Positions 57,655 through 64,000 of a stretch of 64,000 nt of DNA are shown here, one piece after another (the stretch's first letter is position 1; each line of letters begins with the position of its first letter). The notes under the pieces are model-generated. The model had not been told where the DNA came from. It saw only the letters and a list, made by a program, of their open reading frames with translations, and did no database searches. The DNA is from Thalassobacillus pellis (GTDB lineage Bacteria > Bacillota > Bacilli > Bacillales > Halobacillaceae). Where the stretch lies: contig NZ_JAFBDO010000001.1 in the NCBI RefSeq assembly GCF_016908295.1, positions 868,001 through 932,000 on the forward strand. The letters run 5' to 3'. A program made the translations under genes and the position numbers.

Positions 57655-58437
57655 TCAGCTGTAGCGGTCGGGACGGCGGTCTTCGAATATTGGTATTCGC
57701 TTTCGAATTTCGGTTACTTCGTCAAGGTCGATTGTTCCTGTCATGATTTCTTCCTGATCCGACGCTTCTGCAACAATTTCTCCCCATGGATCGATTATCA
57801 TCGAATGTCCTGCAAAGGTATTTTTCGGATCAGCGCCAATACAGTTACAGGCAATCACATAGCATTGATTCTCAATAGCCCTTGCCTGCAGGAGTACACG
57901 CCAGTGATTCACCCGTGGTGCAGGCCATTCTGCAACCACAAACAACGCTTTTGCTCCTTTGTGGACAGGCTTGCTCATCCACTCAGGGAAACGAAGGTCG
58001 TAGCAGATGAACCCGGCAAGGGAATGACCGTCGAGATGAAAACCGCTTTCGTCCTCTCCCTGCTGAAGATATAAGTGCTCATCCATTAGTTGGAACAGAT
58101 GCAGTTTGCTGTATTGATGGACCAGCTCCCCTTCACGATTGATGACAAGCAGGGTATTTCTGACACCATCCTCATGCTCACTTGCAACGGAGCCGCCAAC
58201 TAAATGAATATCATGTTTTTTGGCCAGTTTTTGTAAAAAGTTCACTGTTTTTTCAGCATTTTTATCAGCAATTTCATCCAGACGTGTCAAGTCATAGCCT
58301 GTCGTCCACATCTCAGGTAATACGACAAGATCTGCCTGTTCCGCTGCTTTCGCAATTTTTTCTTCTGCTTTCTTATAATTTGTTTCTGGATCCCCATATG
58401 CGACATCCATTTGGATACATGCAACTTTCCAACTCAA
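57655..58437 (-). CDS. mtnU: Carbon-nitrogen hydrolase of methionine salvage (MtnU/YkrU-like)
   Basis: This 260-residue nitrilase-superfamily amidase has the catalytic triad E42 (VVLPEMW), K111 (SKLHLFQ) and C145 (GFICYDLRFPEW). It resembles YkrU (MtnU) of bacilli, thought to act as an omega-amidase on the alpha-ketoglutaramate formed by the partner aminotransferase. It starts at TTG, with GAGGAGGG upstream, and is divergent from mtnE across 113 bases, the same arrangement as in Bacillus subtilis. Confidence 0.85.
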   Translation of the reverse strand: MSWKVACIQMDVAYGDPETNYKKAEEKIAKAAEQADLVVLPEMWTTGYDLTRLDEIADKNAEKTVNFLQKLAKKHDIHLVGGSVASEHEDGVRNTLLVINREGELVHQYSKLHLFQLMDEHLYLQQGEDESGFHLDGHSLAGFICYDLRFPEWMSKPVHKGAKALFVVAEWPAPRVNHWRVLLQARAIENQCYVIACNCIGADPKNTFAGHSMIIDPWGEIVAEASDQEEIMTGTIDLDEVTEIRKRIPIFEDRRPDRYS

Positions 58438-58550
58438 AAATAGCCCTCCTCTATTATTTACGGTACTTTACAAACATTATTTTTCGTTATAACATTTTAA
58501 ACTATAAATTGAAAGAAGTGTTAGAAAATTTGTAAATAAAGGGTGGCTTT

Positions 58551-59723
58551 ATGAAAACATACGAACATTCCGATATGCTGAAGCAATTACCGGATCAGTT
58601 TTTTGCAATTCTTGCGGAACGCGTGCAAAAAGCAATTGCTGCCGGACATGATGTGATCAATCTCGGACAGGGAAGCCCTGACAAACCAGCCCCTTCCCAT
58701 GTGATAGACCGGCTGAAAACAGCCGCCGAGGAAGACTCCAATCACCGCTACCCGCCATTTCGCGGAAAGCAGAACCTTTTGGAAGCTATTGCAGAATTTT
58801 ACGACCGTGAATACGGTGTCGAAATCGATCCAAATACAGAAGTAGCTATTTTATTTGGCGCAAAGGCAGGTTTGGTCGAATTGCCCCAGTGCCTGATGAA
58901 TCCCGGTGATATCATGCTTGTTCCTGATCCCGGTTATCCAGATTACTGGTCAGGTCCGGCGATTGCCAACGTCGATATGCACCCGATGCCGCTACGCCCG
59001 GAAAACGGTTTCTTGCCAGATTATAAAGAAATCCCTGAAGACGTTCTTAAAGCCTCTAAGCTGATGATATTAAATTACCCAAACAACCCGACAGGAGCGA
59101 TGGCATCACCTGAATTCTTCCAGGATACCATTAAATTTGCTGAACAGCATGATCTTTGTGTTGCCCACGATTTCGCATATGGGGCAATCGGATTCGACGG
59201 GAACAAACCGGAAAGCTTCCTTCAGCAGCCTGGCGCGAAGGAGGTCGGCGTGGAGATTTACACCATGTCAAAAACCTATAATATGGCTGGATGGCGGATT
59301 GCGTTTGCTGTGGGTAACCCGTCCGTAATTGAAGCGATCAACATTATTCAGGATCACTACTACTGCAGTGTATTCGGCGCTGTCCAGGACGCTGCCGCTG
59401 AAGCACTCACTTCCTCCCAGAAAGGTGTCGATGAGCTTGTAGACCTGTATGAGGAACGACGGGAAGCACTAATAAAAGGGGCACACGCAATTGGCTGGGA
59501 TGTCGATGCGCCAGAAGGGTCATTTTTCGCGTGGCTGAAAGTTCCGGAAGGGTATACATCTGAATCCTTTTCCGACCTTCTCCTGGAAGAAGCCAAAGTT
59601 CTTGTTGCCCCGGGCATCGGGTTTGGTAAACATGGGGAAGGTTACGTGAGGGTTGGTCTTGTTACAGAACAATCTCGTATTGAAGAAGCACTGGACAGAA
59701 TTAAACAGCTGCATATATTTTAA
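58551..59723 (+). CDS. mtnE: Methionine-salvage aminotransferase (MtnE/MtnV)
   Basis: This 390-residue class I aminotransferase transfers an amino group, usually from glutamine, to 4-methylthio-2-oxobutanoate to regenerate methionine. The PLP lysine is K241 in YTMSKTYNMAGWR. NYPNNPTG (175-182) and the C-terminal RVGLV arginine bind the cofactor ring and substrate carboxylate. The start is ATG 58551 with AGGGTGG upstream. Divergence from the nitrilase gene supports the methionine-salvage role; other salvage genes are not in this window. Confidence 0.88.
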   Translation: MKTYEHSDMLKQLPDQFFAILAERVQKAIAAGHDVINLGQGSPDKPAPSHVIDRLKTAAEEDSNHRYPPFRGKQNLLEAIAEFYDREYGVEIDPNTEVAILFGAKAGLVELPQCLMNPGDIMLVPDPGYPDYWSGPAIANVDMHPMPLRPENGFLPDYKEIPEDVLKASKLMILNYPNNPTGAMASPEFFQDTIKFAEQHDLCVAHDFAYGAIGFDGNKPESFLQQPGAKEVGVEIYTMSKTYNMAGWRIAFAVGNPSVIEAINIIQDHYYCSVFGAVQDAAAEALTSSQKGVDELVDLYEERREALIKGAHAIGWDVDAPEGSFFAWLKVPEGYTSESFSDLLLEEAKVLVAPGIGFGKHGEGYVRVGLVTEQSRIEEALDRIKQLHIF

Positions 59724-59732
59724 TAGCAAAAT

Positions 59733-59818
59733 CGCGAAGCTTCCTGCCCCTCCGACATGTTAAGCCCTGCCTCAACGTGGCGTTCTTTATCACAGAGAGG
59801 ATAAGTACGGAGGCTAAT
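59733..59818. repeat. Repeat C, copy 2 (degenerate)
   Basis: It shares TTCTTTATCACAGAGAGGA with copy C1 and has CCTCCG (left) against CGGAGG (right) as inverted flanks. Confidence 0.45.
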
Positions 59819-59856
59819 GTAAAATGGAAGATTTAGAAACGGTCTGTTTTTTTAAG

Positions 59857-59898
59857 AACTGTCTGTAGGGATTTTTATGTCCCTGCAGACAGTTTTGT
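59857..59898 (+). terminator. Terminator of mtnE
   Basis: AACTGTCTGTAGGG pairs with CCCTGCAGACAGTT, followed by TTGTCT. Confidence 0.7.
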
Positions 59899-59997
59899 CT
59901 ATATTTTCATGGGATTCGTAATTCTCAATTCGTTAATAATTAGTTATTATGCAGTAATTTCATAGTATAAGTTAAGAAAGTAAATTTCTTTTGTACA

Positions 59998-60141
59998 TTT
60001 GATTCTGTGATGAGCGATAGGCGATGACGCCTGCGGGAACAGCACGAGCTGAAGAGCCACTTGGTCAAGCGACTTTCTTGACCAAGTTAGCTGAAGTCGT
60101 GCCCGCAAGCATTCGCCGGCAAGCGATTCGGGAGAATCAAC
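59998..60141 (+). repeat. Dispersed palindromic repeat A, copy 4
   Basis: Bounded by TTTGATTC and GAATCAAC, it contains GATGACGCCTGCGGGAACAG, the hairpin CTTGGTCAAG/CTTGACCAAG and GTGCCCGCAAGCATTCGCCG. It lies just downstream of the AimR-like gene. Confidence 0.72.
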
Positions 60142-60266
60142 AACAAGTTTAAAGAGCTCCTTTCGATTATAAAGGGCTTTTTCAGAAGCTTTGGGGTAAG
60201 CGCTGGGAAGCTCAAGAGCGCTGCAAAAGGTAACCCACAACCATCCATTTTTATAATCAATACTAT

Positions 60267-60303
60267 AGTAAAAGGCCTCCCAGCAGAAAGGGAGACCTTT
60301 TTT
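60267..60303 (-). terminator. Terminator of the AimR-like gene
   Basis: On the minus strand AAAGGTCTCCC and GGGAGGCCTTT pair and are followed by TACTATAG after four T residues. Confidence 0.6.
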
Positions 60304-61336
60304 AACGCAAATATTTTTTATAATGCATCGGCAGCTTTGCAAAAAATTGGTCACAGTATTCTTTACGGAAACGGAAATGTGCTCTATTTAATGCAAAACT
60401 GTCATTACGAGCTACACCAAGATAGCATTCCTGAAAAGGCGTCAATGTTTCAAATGTCGAAAAAATCCTCTCTGCCTCCAGGTAATTTCCGGCAGCAACA
60501 GCTAAATGCCCGCTCTCCGTGACATTCCTGGTCGTAACATTTTCTGTCTTGCAATGATAAGCAGCAATAAATGGGAAAACGTTTTCTTTTATGACATGGT
60601 AAAGCCGTGACAACTGGTGCTCTTCCGCTAGTTCAAGCCCAGCCATTACATGTGACATTGCCGCATCATACCCGTTAAATACATCACACAGAGCAAGATC
60701 CCGGTAAACCCCACATTGGCGGTCGTAGGACAAAGCAGAATGTAAAATGCGGTAGGCATACTTCTTAGCAACAACAGGCATATCCGCTTTCCAATAATAC
60801 TGGAACAGTACCTCATCGAGTCGGAGCTGAAAATAATATTTTACCAGGGGTCTTCGTATCCAATACAGCAAATCTTGTATTTCCTCGACATATTTATTCA
60901 TTATGGCAAATTGACAGCAGTCATGATAACCATAGACCAGCAAAAATAAACGCAGGCCTTGAAGATGGGGATCCTGATATCTAAGTCTTTCAATTTTATG
61001 TAATTGTTTGATAGACAGCCTTTTATTGAACATCCGGTCACACAGTAATCCGTATAGTTGTTTATAGGAATTTTTCATAGATGCTTCTTCCAGCAACATT
61101 CTCATATCTGCTCTATACCCATTCATATAAAGGAATTCCAGAGCGATGGGCACTTCCTTTTTAGCCCTCAGATGCTGCATACAATAGTCCCTGGTCCGAT
61201 CCGCAGCTATTTTCCGCGGTAATTCCCTAAGGAGTTGATGATAAATAGTATATATGCTTGAAGGGTCTTCCATCTGAATCCTGTCCAGCCGGCTTGGCTC
61301 AATAATCTGATAATCTGGCATAATTTCATCAAACAC
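60302..61336 (-). CDS. AimR-type arbitrium receptor-like protein, 5'-truncated
   Basis: The 344-residue all-helical, TPR-like protein shares landmarks with phage AimR receptors: TRDYCMQHLRAKKEVPIALEFL matches their DYCLNLDVKTKAARSALEYA region, and the C-terminal ND-FALNRAHFRF-CDQFFAKLP matches ND-AFYQSIKYF-DKFFIRLP. AimR proteins normally begin with a helix-turn-helix. Here the start (GTG 61336, or ATG 61321 after AAGGTG) lies after it. The frame stays open upstream to a stop at 61448-61450, encoding LSKYVDNKQKTP and NKFKKVFDEI, which could be a remnant of the DNA-binding domain, but it contains no ATG, GTG or TTG. No AimP-like peptide gene follows. A non-phage TPR regulator is the alternative. 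Confidence 0.6.
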   Translation of the reverse strand: MFDEIMPDYQIIEPSRLDRIQMEDPSSIYTIYHQLLRELPRKIAADRTRDYCMQHLRAKKEVPIALEFLYMNGYRADMRMLLEEASMKNSYKQLYGLLCDRMFNKRLSIKQLHKIERLRYQDPHLQGLRLFLLVYGYHDCCQFAIMNKYVEEIQDLLYWIRRPLVKYYFQLRLDEVLFQYYWKADMPVVAKKYAYRILHSALSYDRQCGVYRDLALCDVFNGYDAAMSHVMAGLELAEEHQLSRLYHVIKENVFPFIAAYHCKTENVTTRNVTESGHLAVAAGNYLEAERIFSTFETLTPFQECYLGVARNDSFALNRAHFRFRKEYCDQFFAKLPMHYKKYLR

Positions 61337-61390
61337 CTTTTTGAATTTATTTTCGTTATAGTTATAAAATCGTGGTGTCTTTTGTTTATT

Positions 61391-61422
61391 ATCGACATAT
61401 TTTGATAAAAGTTTATGTCGAT
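61391..61422. promoter_or_regulatory. Inverted repeat upstream of the AimR-like gene
   Basis: ATCGACATA (61391-61399) and TATGTCGAT (61414-61422) form a perfect 9-bp inverted repeat with a 14-base spacer, about 55 bases before the start. Autoregulation is conceivable but untested. Confidence 0.4.
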
Positions 61423-61451
61423 TTCCATAAACAAATAGTAATGTTATTTAT

Positions 61452-61466
61452 TGGCAGCGCTTCCAT
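61452..61466 (-). promoter_or_regulatory. cre-like site before the AimR-like gene
   Basis: The minus strand ATGGAAGCGCTGCCA matches the CcpA consensus WTGNAANCGNWNNCW at every position. It lies between the terminator of the haloperoxidase gene and the AimR-like gene. Confidence 0.55.
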
Positions 61467-61480
61467 TAATATATAATTAT

Positions 61481-61510
61481 AAAAGAGGATCAATACTGCA
61501 TTTGATCCTC
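61481..61510 (-). terminator. Terminator of the haloperoxidase gene
   Basis: On the minus strand GAGGATCAA and TTGATCCTC form a 9-bp hairpin followed by TTTT. Confidence 0.75.
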
Positions 61511-61518
61511 TTCTGCAA

Positions 61519-62418
61519 TTACAAAAACAATCGAGGTTCAGGTATGCTTGATATTGAATTTGAACGGGGCTCCTCAACGTCTTCGATTAAAAGGGACCCA
61601 CAGCTTTGATCAAATTCAAACGGTACAGCTTGTTCATATGGCGGGGGAGCAAGCTCAGCCTTTCGGTACTTTCTGTAAGGAGTATCGACCGGCAGTCTGT
61701 CAGACCCTTTTTCCGTTCGCAGCTGCTCCACTACAATCCTACCTATTTGCCGGCCCAATCTCAACCCCTGTTCATTATCAATCGGAAAATGTACACCCGC
61801 GTATAGGCGGGATTTGGCATCCTCCTCAGCAAGCTGTTGGATACGTCTTCTTTCAGCAGGAAAAAAATAGCTTAAAATTATTTCTGCAGCCCCAGACACA
61901 GTGGCATGGCCAGATGGATAGGATGGATGCTTCGGTGTACATATCACAGTAGCCAGATGCTCATCCAATTGATTCGGCCGGGGCACAAGCCATTTATACT
62001 TCAAATACCATGTCACCACAAGCGCGTCATTAATCCCGGTAAACAATGCACCGAGAATCCGTCCGGCCCTTGGCGCTTCCACTTTATAGGTATCAATTAG
62101 ACGGTCAGCAATCGGAGCCCATTGTTTAGATGGAGGGCCGGAACCCCAATATCGTGCAATTACTTTCTTTTTATCCGTTAAATTTCCTAGAACTCGCTGT
62201 ACTGTTTGCAACTGGTCATACCACTGGATTTTCTCAGGATATCGAATGTCAAAATCTACTATTCTTCCATCCAACGTCACAAAGTTTCCATTCTGATCAT
62301 GTTTCAGGAAATATGTTTCCCACTTTCCAGCAGAGGGTTCAATACCTGAGGATGGAGGCCGCTTTTCCCCAGCATAGGAAAGCTCATTCCAGAGCGGGTA
62401 TTTATTATTCTTTGTCAT
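61519..62418 (-). CDS. Vanadium-haloperoxidase/PAP2-family protein
   Basis: The 299-residue protein has the phosphate/vanadate-binding signature of the PAP2 superfamily: K142-x4-RP (KWLVPRP), PSGH at 168-171 and SR-x5-H (SRLYAGVHFPID, R204 and H210). The soluble helical character and length resemble bacterial vanadium-dependent haloperoxidase-like proteins more than membrane PAP2 phosphatases. There is no signal peptide or clear transmembrane helix. Haloperoxidase activity is unproven for this group; an acid phosphatase role is possible. GAGGTG precedes the ATG. Confidence 0.8.
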   Translation of the reverse strand: MTKNNKYPLWNELSYAGEKRPPSSGIEPSAGKWETYFLKHDQNGNFVTLDGRIVDFDIRYPEKIQWYDQLQTVQRVLGNLTDKKKVIARYWGSGPPSKQWAPIADRLIDTYKVEAPRAGRILGALFTGINDALVVTWYLKYKWLVPRPNQLDEHLATVICTPKHPSYPSGHATVSGAAEIILSYFFPAERRRIQQLAEEDAKSRLYAGVHFPIDNEQGLRLGRQIGRIVVEQLRTEKGSDRLPVDTPYRKYRKAELAPPPYEQAVPFEFDQSCGSLLIEDVEEPRSNSISSIPEPRLFL

Positions 62419-62550
62419 ACTTTCACCTCATTTTTCTTTATCCTATGCTGATTTTCCTGCAAAGGCTGCAAAGAATGGATAAATAACCAATAAATGAACG
62501 CCGATCCTAAATAGAGCATAGAATAATTGGATGAGAGGAGCGGAACTGAT

Positions 62551-63261
62551 ATGAAACCAGCAATAAAATCCGTTGCCGAGAGATTCATAGCGGAGCATTT
62601 TCCTGAAGCAGAACTGGTGTTTATCGGCGGTAGTCATGTATGGGGGAAACCTACTCATGAATCCGATATTGATTTAGTCATTATTGATGAAAATCAGCAT
62701 TCTTCTGGATTGTCCTGTCACAAATTCGAAGGCTGGAAGATCGAGGCTTTCCGTTATCATCCTTCCTCCCTCCCCATCCACTTCGAAGCAGCCAAATATA
62801 AAGGAATTGCAACACTAATAAAAATTTGCGCGGATGGATATTTACTGCTCGGTGATTCTGAAAAAGGAGAAGAGCTGAGAAGGGAAGCCGCAAACATTTA
62901 TGAACATGGACCCTCCCCCTGGGGAGAAAAACAAGTGGATCAGGCCAGATACTTGATTACCGATTTGTTATCTGACTTTCAAGCTTCAGAAGATCCTCAA
63001 GAAGACATTTATATTGTGAACGAAATTTTAAACGAAATGACACAATTGATACTTAGAGCAAACAAAGAATGGATAGGCTGGGGTAAATGGAATGGCAGAA
63101 GGCTTTGGGAGAGCTTTCCACATATATCGGAATCTCTGACGCAAAGTTACCGCCAATATTTTCAAAAGGATGATAAAGCCCCTTTCATTGCAGCTGTTAA
63201 AGATCAGCTGGCTATGTTTGGCGGAGAGATATTTGCCGGATATAAAGAGGATTATTTATAA
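62551..63261 (+). CDS. Nucleotidyltransferase-domain protein
   Basis: This 236-residue soluble protein has the pol-beta superfamily signature GGSHVWGKPTHESDIDLVIID near residue 28, with GGS and the D-x-D metal-binding aspartates intact. The rest is helical. It resembles stand-alone nucleotidyltransferase proteins such as aminoglycoside adenylyltransferase-like or MNT-type enzymes; the target cannot be told. ATG 62551 follows GAGGAG at normal spacing. No HEPN partner gene is adjacent, which argues against a toxin-antitoxin pair. Confidence 0.72.
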   Translation: MKPAIKSVAERFIAEHFPEAELVFIGGSHVWGKPTHESDIDLVIIDENQHSSGLSCHKFEGWKIEAFRYHPSSLPIHFEAAKYKGIATLIKICADGYLLLGDSEKGEELRREAANIYEHGPSPWGEKQVDQARYLITDLLSDFQASEDPQEDIYIVNEILNEMTQLILRANKEWIGWGKWNGRRLWESFPHISESLTQSYRQYFQKDDKAPFIAAVKDQLAMFGGEIFAGYKEDYL

Positions 63262-63264
63262 TCT

Positions 63265-63300
63265 AAGACTGAATCCTGAACGTATGATTCAGTCTTATTT
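63265..63300. terminator. Hairpin between convergent nucleotidyltransferase and HIT genes
   Basis: AAGACTGAATC pairs perfectly with GATTCAGTCTT, followed by ATTTT. It lies four bases after the nucleotidyltransferase stop. Confidence 0.72.
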
Positions 63301-63369
63301 TCCAGTAAGCATAATAAGAACAATAGTGCTCATAGACAATTATCAGAAAGGCTTTAATAAAAATTATCT

Positions 63370-63765
63370 TCAGGCTTTTGCTCTTTTGTTCTCAGGCTGT
63401 TTTAACCAGTAACGGATCCCCTTGTATGCATGTGGCTCATCGGCAAAGCGCGGGATGACATGAAGGTGTGCATGGGGGATCGACTGGCCGCCTGCCTCTC
63501 CTGTATTCCAGCCGACACTGTAACCGTCCGGCTGGTAGACATCTCCCAATAATTCCTTTGCTCTTAGCAAGAGCTCCCGGGTATCCCTCCACTCTTTCTC
63601 GGTCAATTCGAACACATTTTCACGGTGAGTTTTAGGGATGATCAACCCGCTCCCTTCAAGGATTTTCTGCTCTGACTTTTTTTTTATATAATAGCATGTT
63701 TCGTTTTGTACAACGATCGTCTGATCGCCATCTTCCACAATGTTACAAAAAATGCATTCTTTCAA
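63370..63765 (-). CDS. HIT-family nucleotide hydrolase
   Basis: This 131-residue protein carries the histidine triad HAHLHVIPR (H98, H100, H102). H100 is expected to be the catalytic nucleophile for nucleoside phosphoramidates or dinucleoside polyphosphates. The N-terminal CIFCNI pair may bind zinc with a later histidine. GGAGGAGG precedes the ATG at a somewhat long distance. It is alone, and its promoter lies in the last 235 bases of the window. Confidence 0.85.
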   Translation of the reverse strand: MKECIFCNIVEDGDQTIVVQNETCYYIKKKSEQKILEGSGLIIPKTHRENVFELTEKEWRDTRELLLRAKELLGDVYQPDGYSVGWNTGEAGGQSIPHAHLHVIPRFADEPHAYKGIRYWLKQPENKRAKA

Positions 63766-64000
63766 ATATAATCCTCCTCCAGAGTTGTTGGCGGCATTCT
63801 ACTTATCAACATAAAGAACGTTTGATGGCTAATATGGCTAATAAGTGAAGGTATTCATTGGCGTGATGAATCCAATTCGCCTTGTTCTCTCTTTGTTCCA
63901 ACTACAGTATTTTCTTCTCGCAACCTTAAATCTCCTCCATACATTTTTCATTTACCCTCTTAAACTCCTCATCCTGTACCAGCCTTTACCGTTATATAGT
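63766..64000. other. Right end of the window
   Basis: No gene, repeat or hairpin is supported here apart from the upstream region of the HIT gene. Confidence 0.4.

Larger units (their letters stand above)
59724..60266. other. Gene-free stretch with repeats C2 and A4
   Basis: No credible gene. It contains repeat C2 (59733-59818), the terminator of mtnE (59857-59898) and repeat A4 (59998-60141). Open frames on the minus strand are explained by the repeats. Confidence 0.5.

Noticed and set aside
59947-60354. 135-codon open frame on the minus strand after the AimR-like gene, considered as a candidate AimP-type peptide precursor
   Set aside because: It runs through repeat A4, has no good ribosome binding site or signal peptide, and its product resembles the products of open frames in the other repeat A copies.
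61207-61434. 75-codon minus-strand frame with KLCQIIRLLSQAGWTGFRW overlapping the AimR-like start
   Set aside because: It overlaps the conserved coding frame out of phase and looks like a shadow; no family resemblance.
62551-63261. MNT/HEPN toxin-antitoxin interpretation of the nucleotidyltransferase gene
   Set aside because: No HEPN-domain gene is adjacent on either side.

Overview
The window looks like chromosome from a spore-forming, Gram-positive Bacillaceae bacterium. Evidence: an Sda sporulation-checkpoint protein (about 2.7 kb), an H-type small acid-soluble spore protein (about 50.1 kb), AGGAGG-type ribosome binding sites, perfect CcpA cre sites, a Fur/YfiY siderophore locus, an S-box SAM riboswitch, HutP control of histidine use, and the bacillithiol-linked bacilliredoxin BrxA. 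Many proteins are rich in acidic residues, so a moderately halophilic Halobacillus/Virgibacillus-like organism is my inference, not a demonstrated identification. No rRNA, tRNA, CRISPR array, transposase or prophage block is visible.

Layout. 0-5.5 kb: cysteine synthase, a TRIC/UPF0126 membrane protein, an XRE-PAS regulator followed by sda, a short aconitase-family protein and a DUF6933 protein. 5.6-10.1 kb: trehalose operon (EIIA, treP, treA, treR) with two TreR operators and a cre site on its promoter. 10.2-14.8 kb: 5-oxoprolinase operon pxpB-pxpC-pxpA with an NRAMP-like transporter and a DUF1445 hydro-lyase. 15-19.7 kb: MFS exporter, CapA-like lipoprotein, TrhO and a stress-type SDR. 19.9-26.8 kb: narGHJI respiratory nitrate reductase plus a hemerythrin protein. 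27.4-31.5 kb: iron-siderophore ABC transporter with two Fur boxes. 32-34.7 kb: argGH with a tandem ARG box. 35.3-38.9 kb: pdxK, a CvfC-family protein, brxA and a frameshifted PD-(D/E)XK nuclease. 39.2-41.3 kb: CcpA-controlled aldehyde dehydrogenase and its DUF779 partner. 41.6-43.6 kb: GNAT, DinB and a membrane protein. 43.9-50 kb: hutPHUIG with cre and terminators between hutP and hutH. 50.1-52.9 kb: sspH, DinB, and a TetR/MFS pair sharing an identical operator. 53.3-54.7 kb: orphan two-PAS histidine kinase. 54.8-57.6 kb: metNIQ under a SAM-I riboswitch. 57.6-59.7 kb: methionine-salvage mtnU/mtnE. 60.3-63.8 kb: a chromosomal AimR-type (arbitrium receptor-like) protein, a vanadium-haloperoxidase/PAP2 protein, a nucleotidyltransferase and a HIT protein.

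The genes mostly serve carbon, nitrogen, sulfur and iron acquisition with classical local control: CcpA at tre, aldehyde dehydrogenase and hut; Fur at the siderophore locus; ArgR/AhrC at arg; SAM at met. The intergenic spaces carry several families of short non-coding palindromic repeats: a 148-bp family with GTTGATTC/GAATCAAC ends, a roughly 200-bp family in inverted orientation on either side of argGH, a TTGGCTTGTCGC hairpin element shared by the hut leader and the aldehyde dehydrogenase 3' end, and a composite element with AGGAGGCTGGGA-type ends.

Items most worth a second look: the AimR-like receptor that lacks its DNA-binding N-terminus and any peptide gene; the nuclease whose frameshift detaches one iron-sulfur cysteine; the aconitase-family protein with SSAN in place of the usual SCTN cluster-ligand motif; and the non-coding repeat families.
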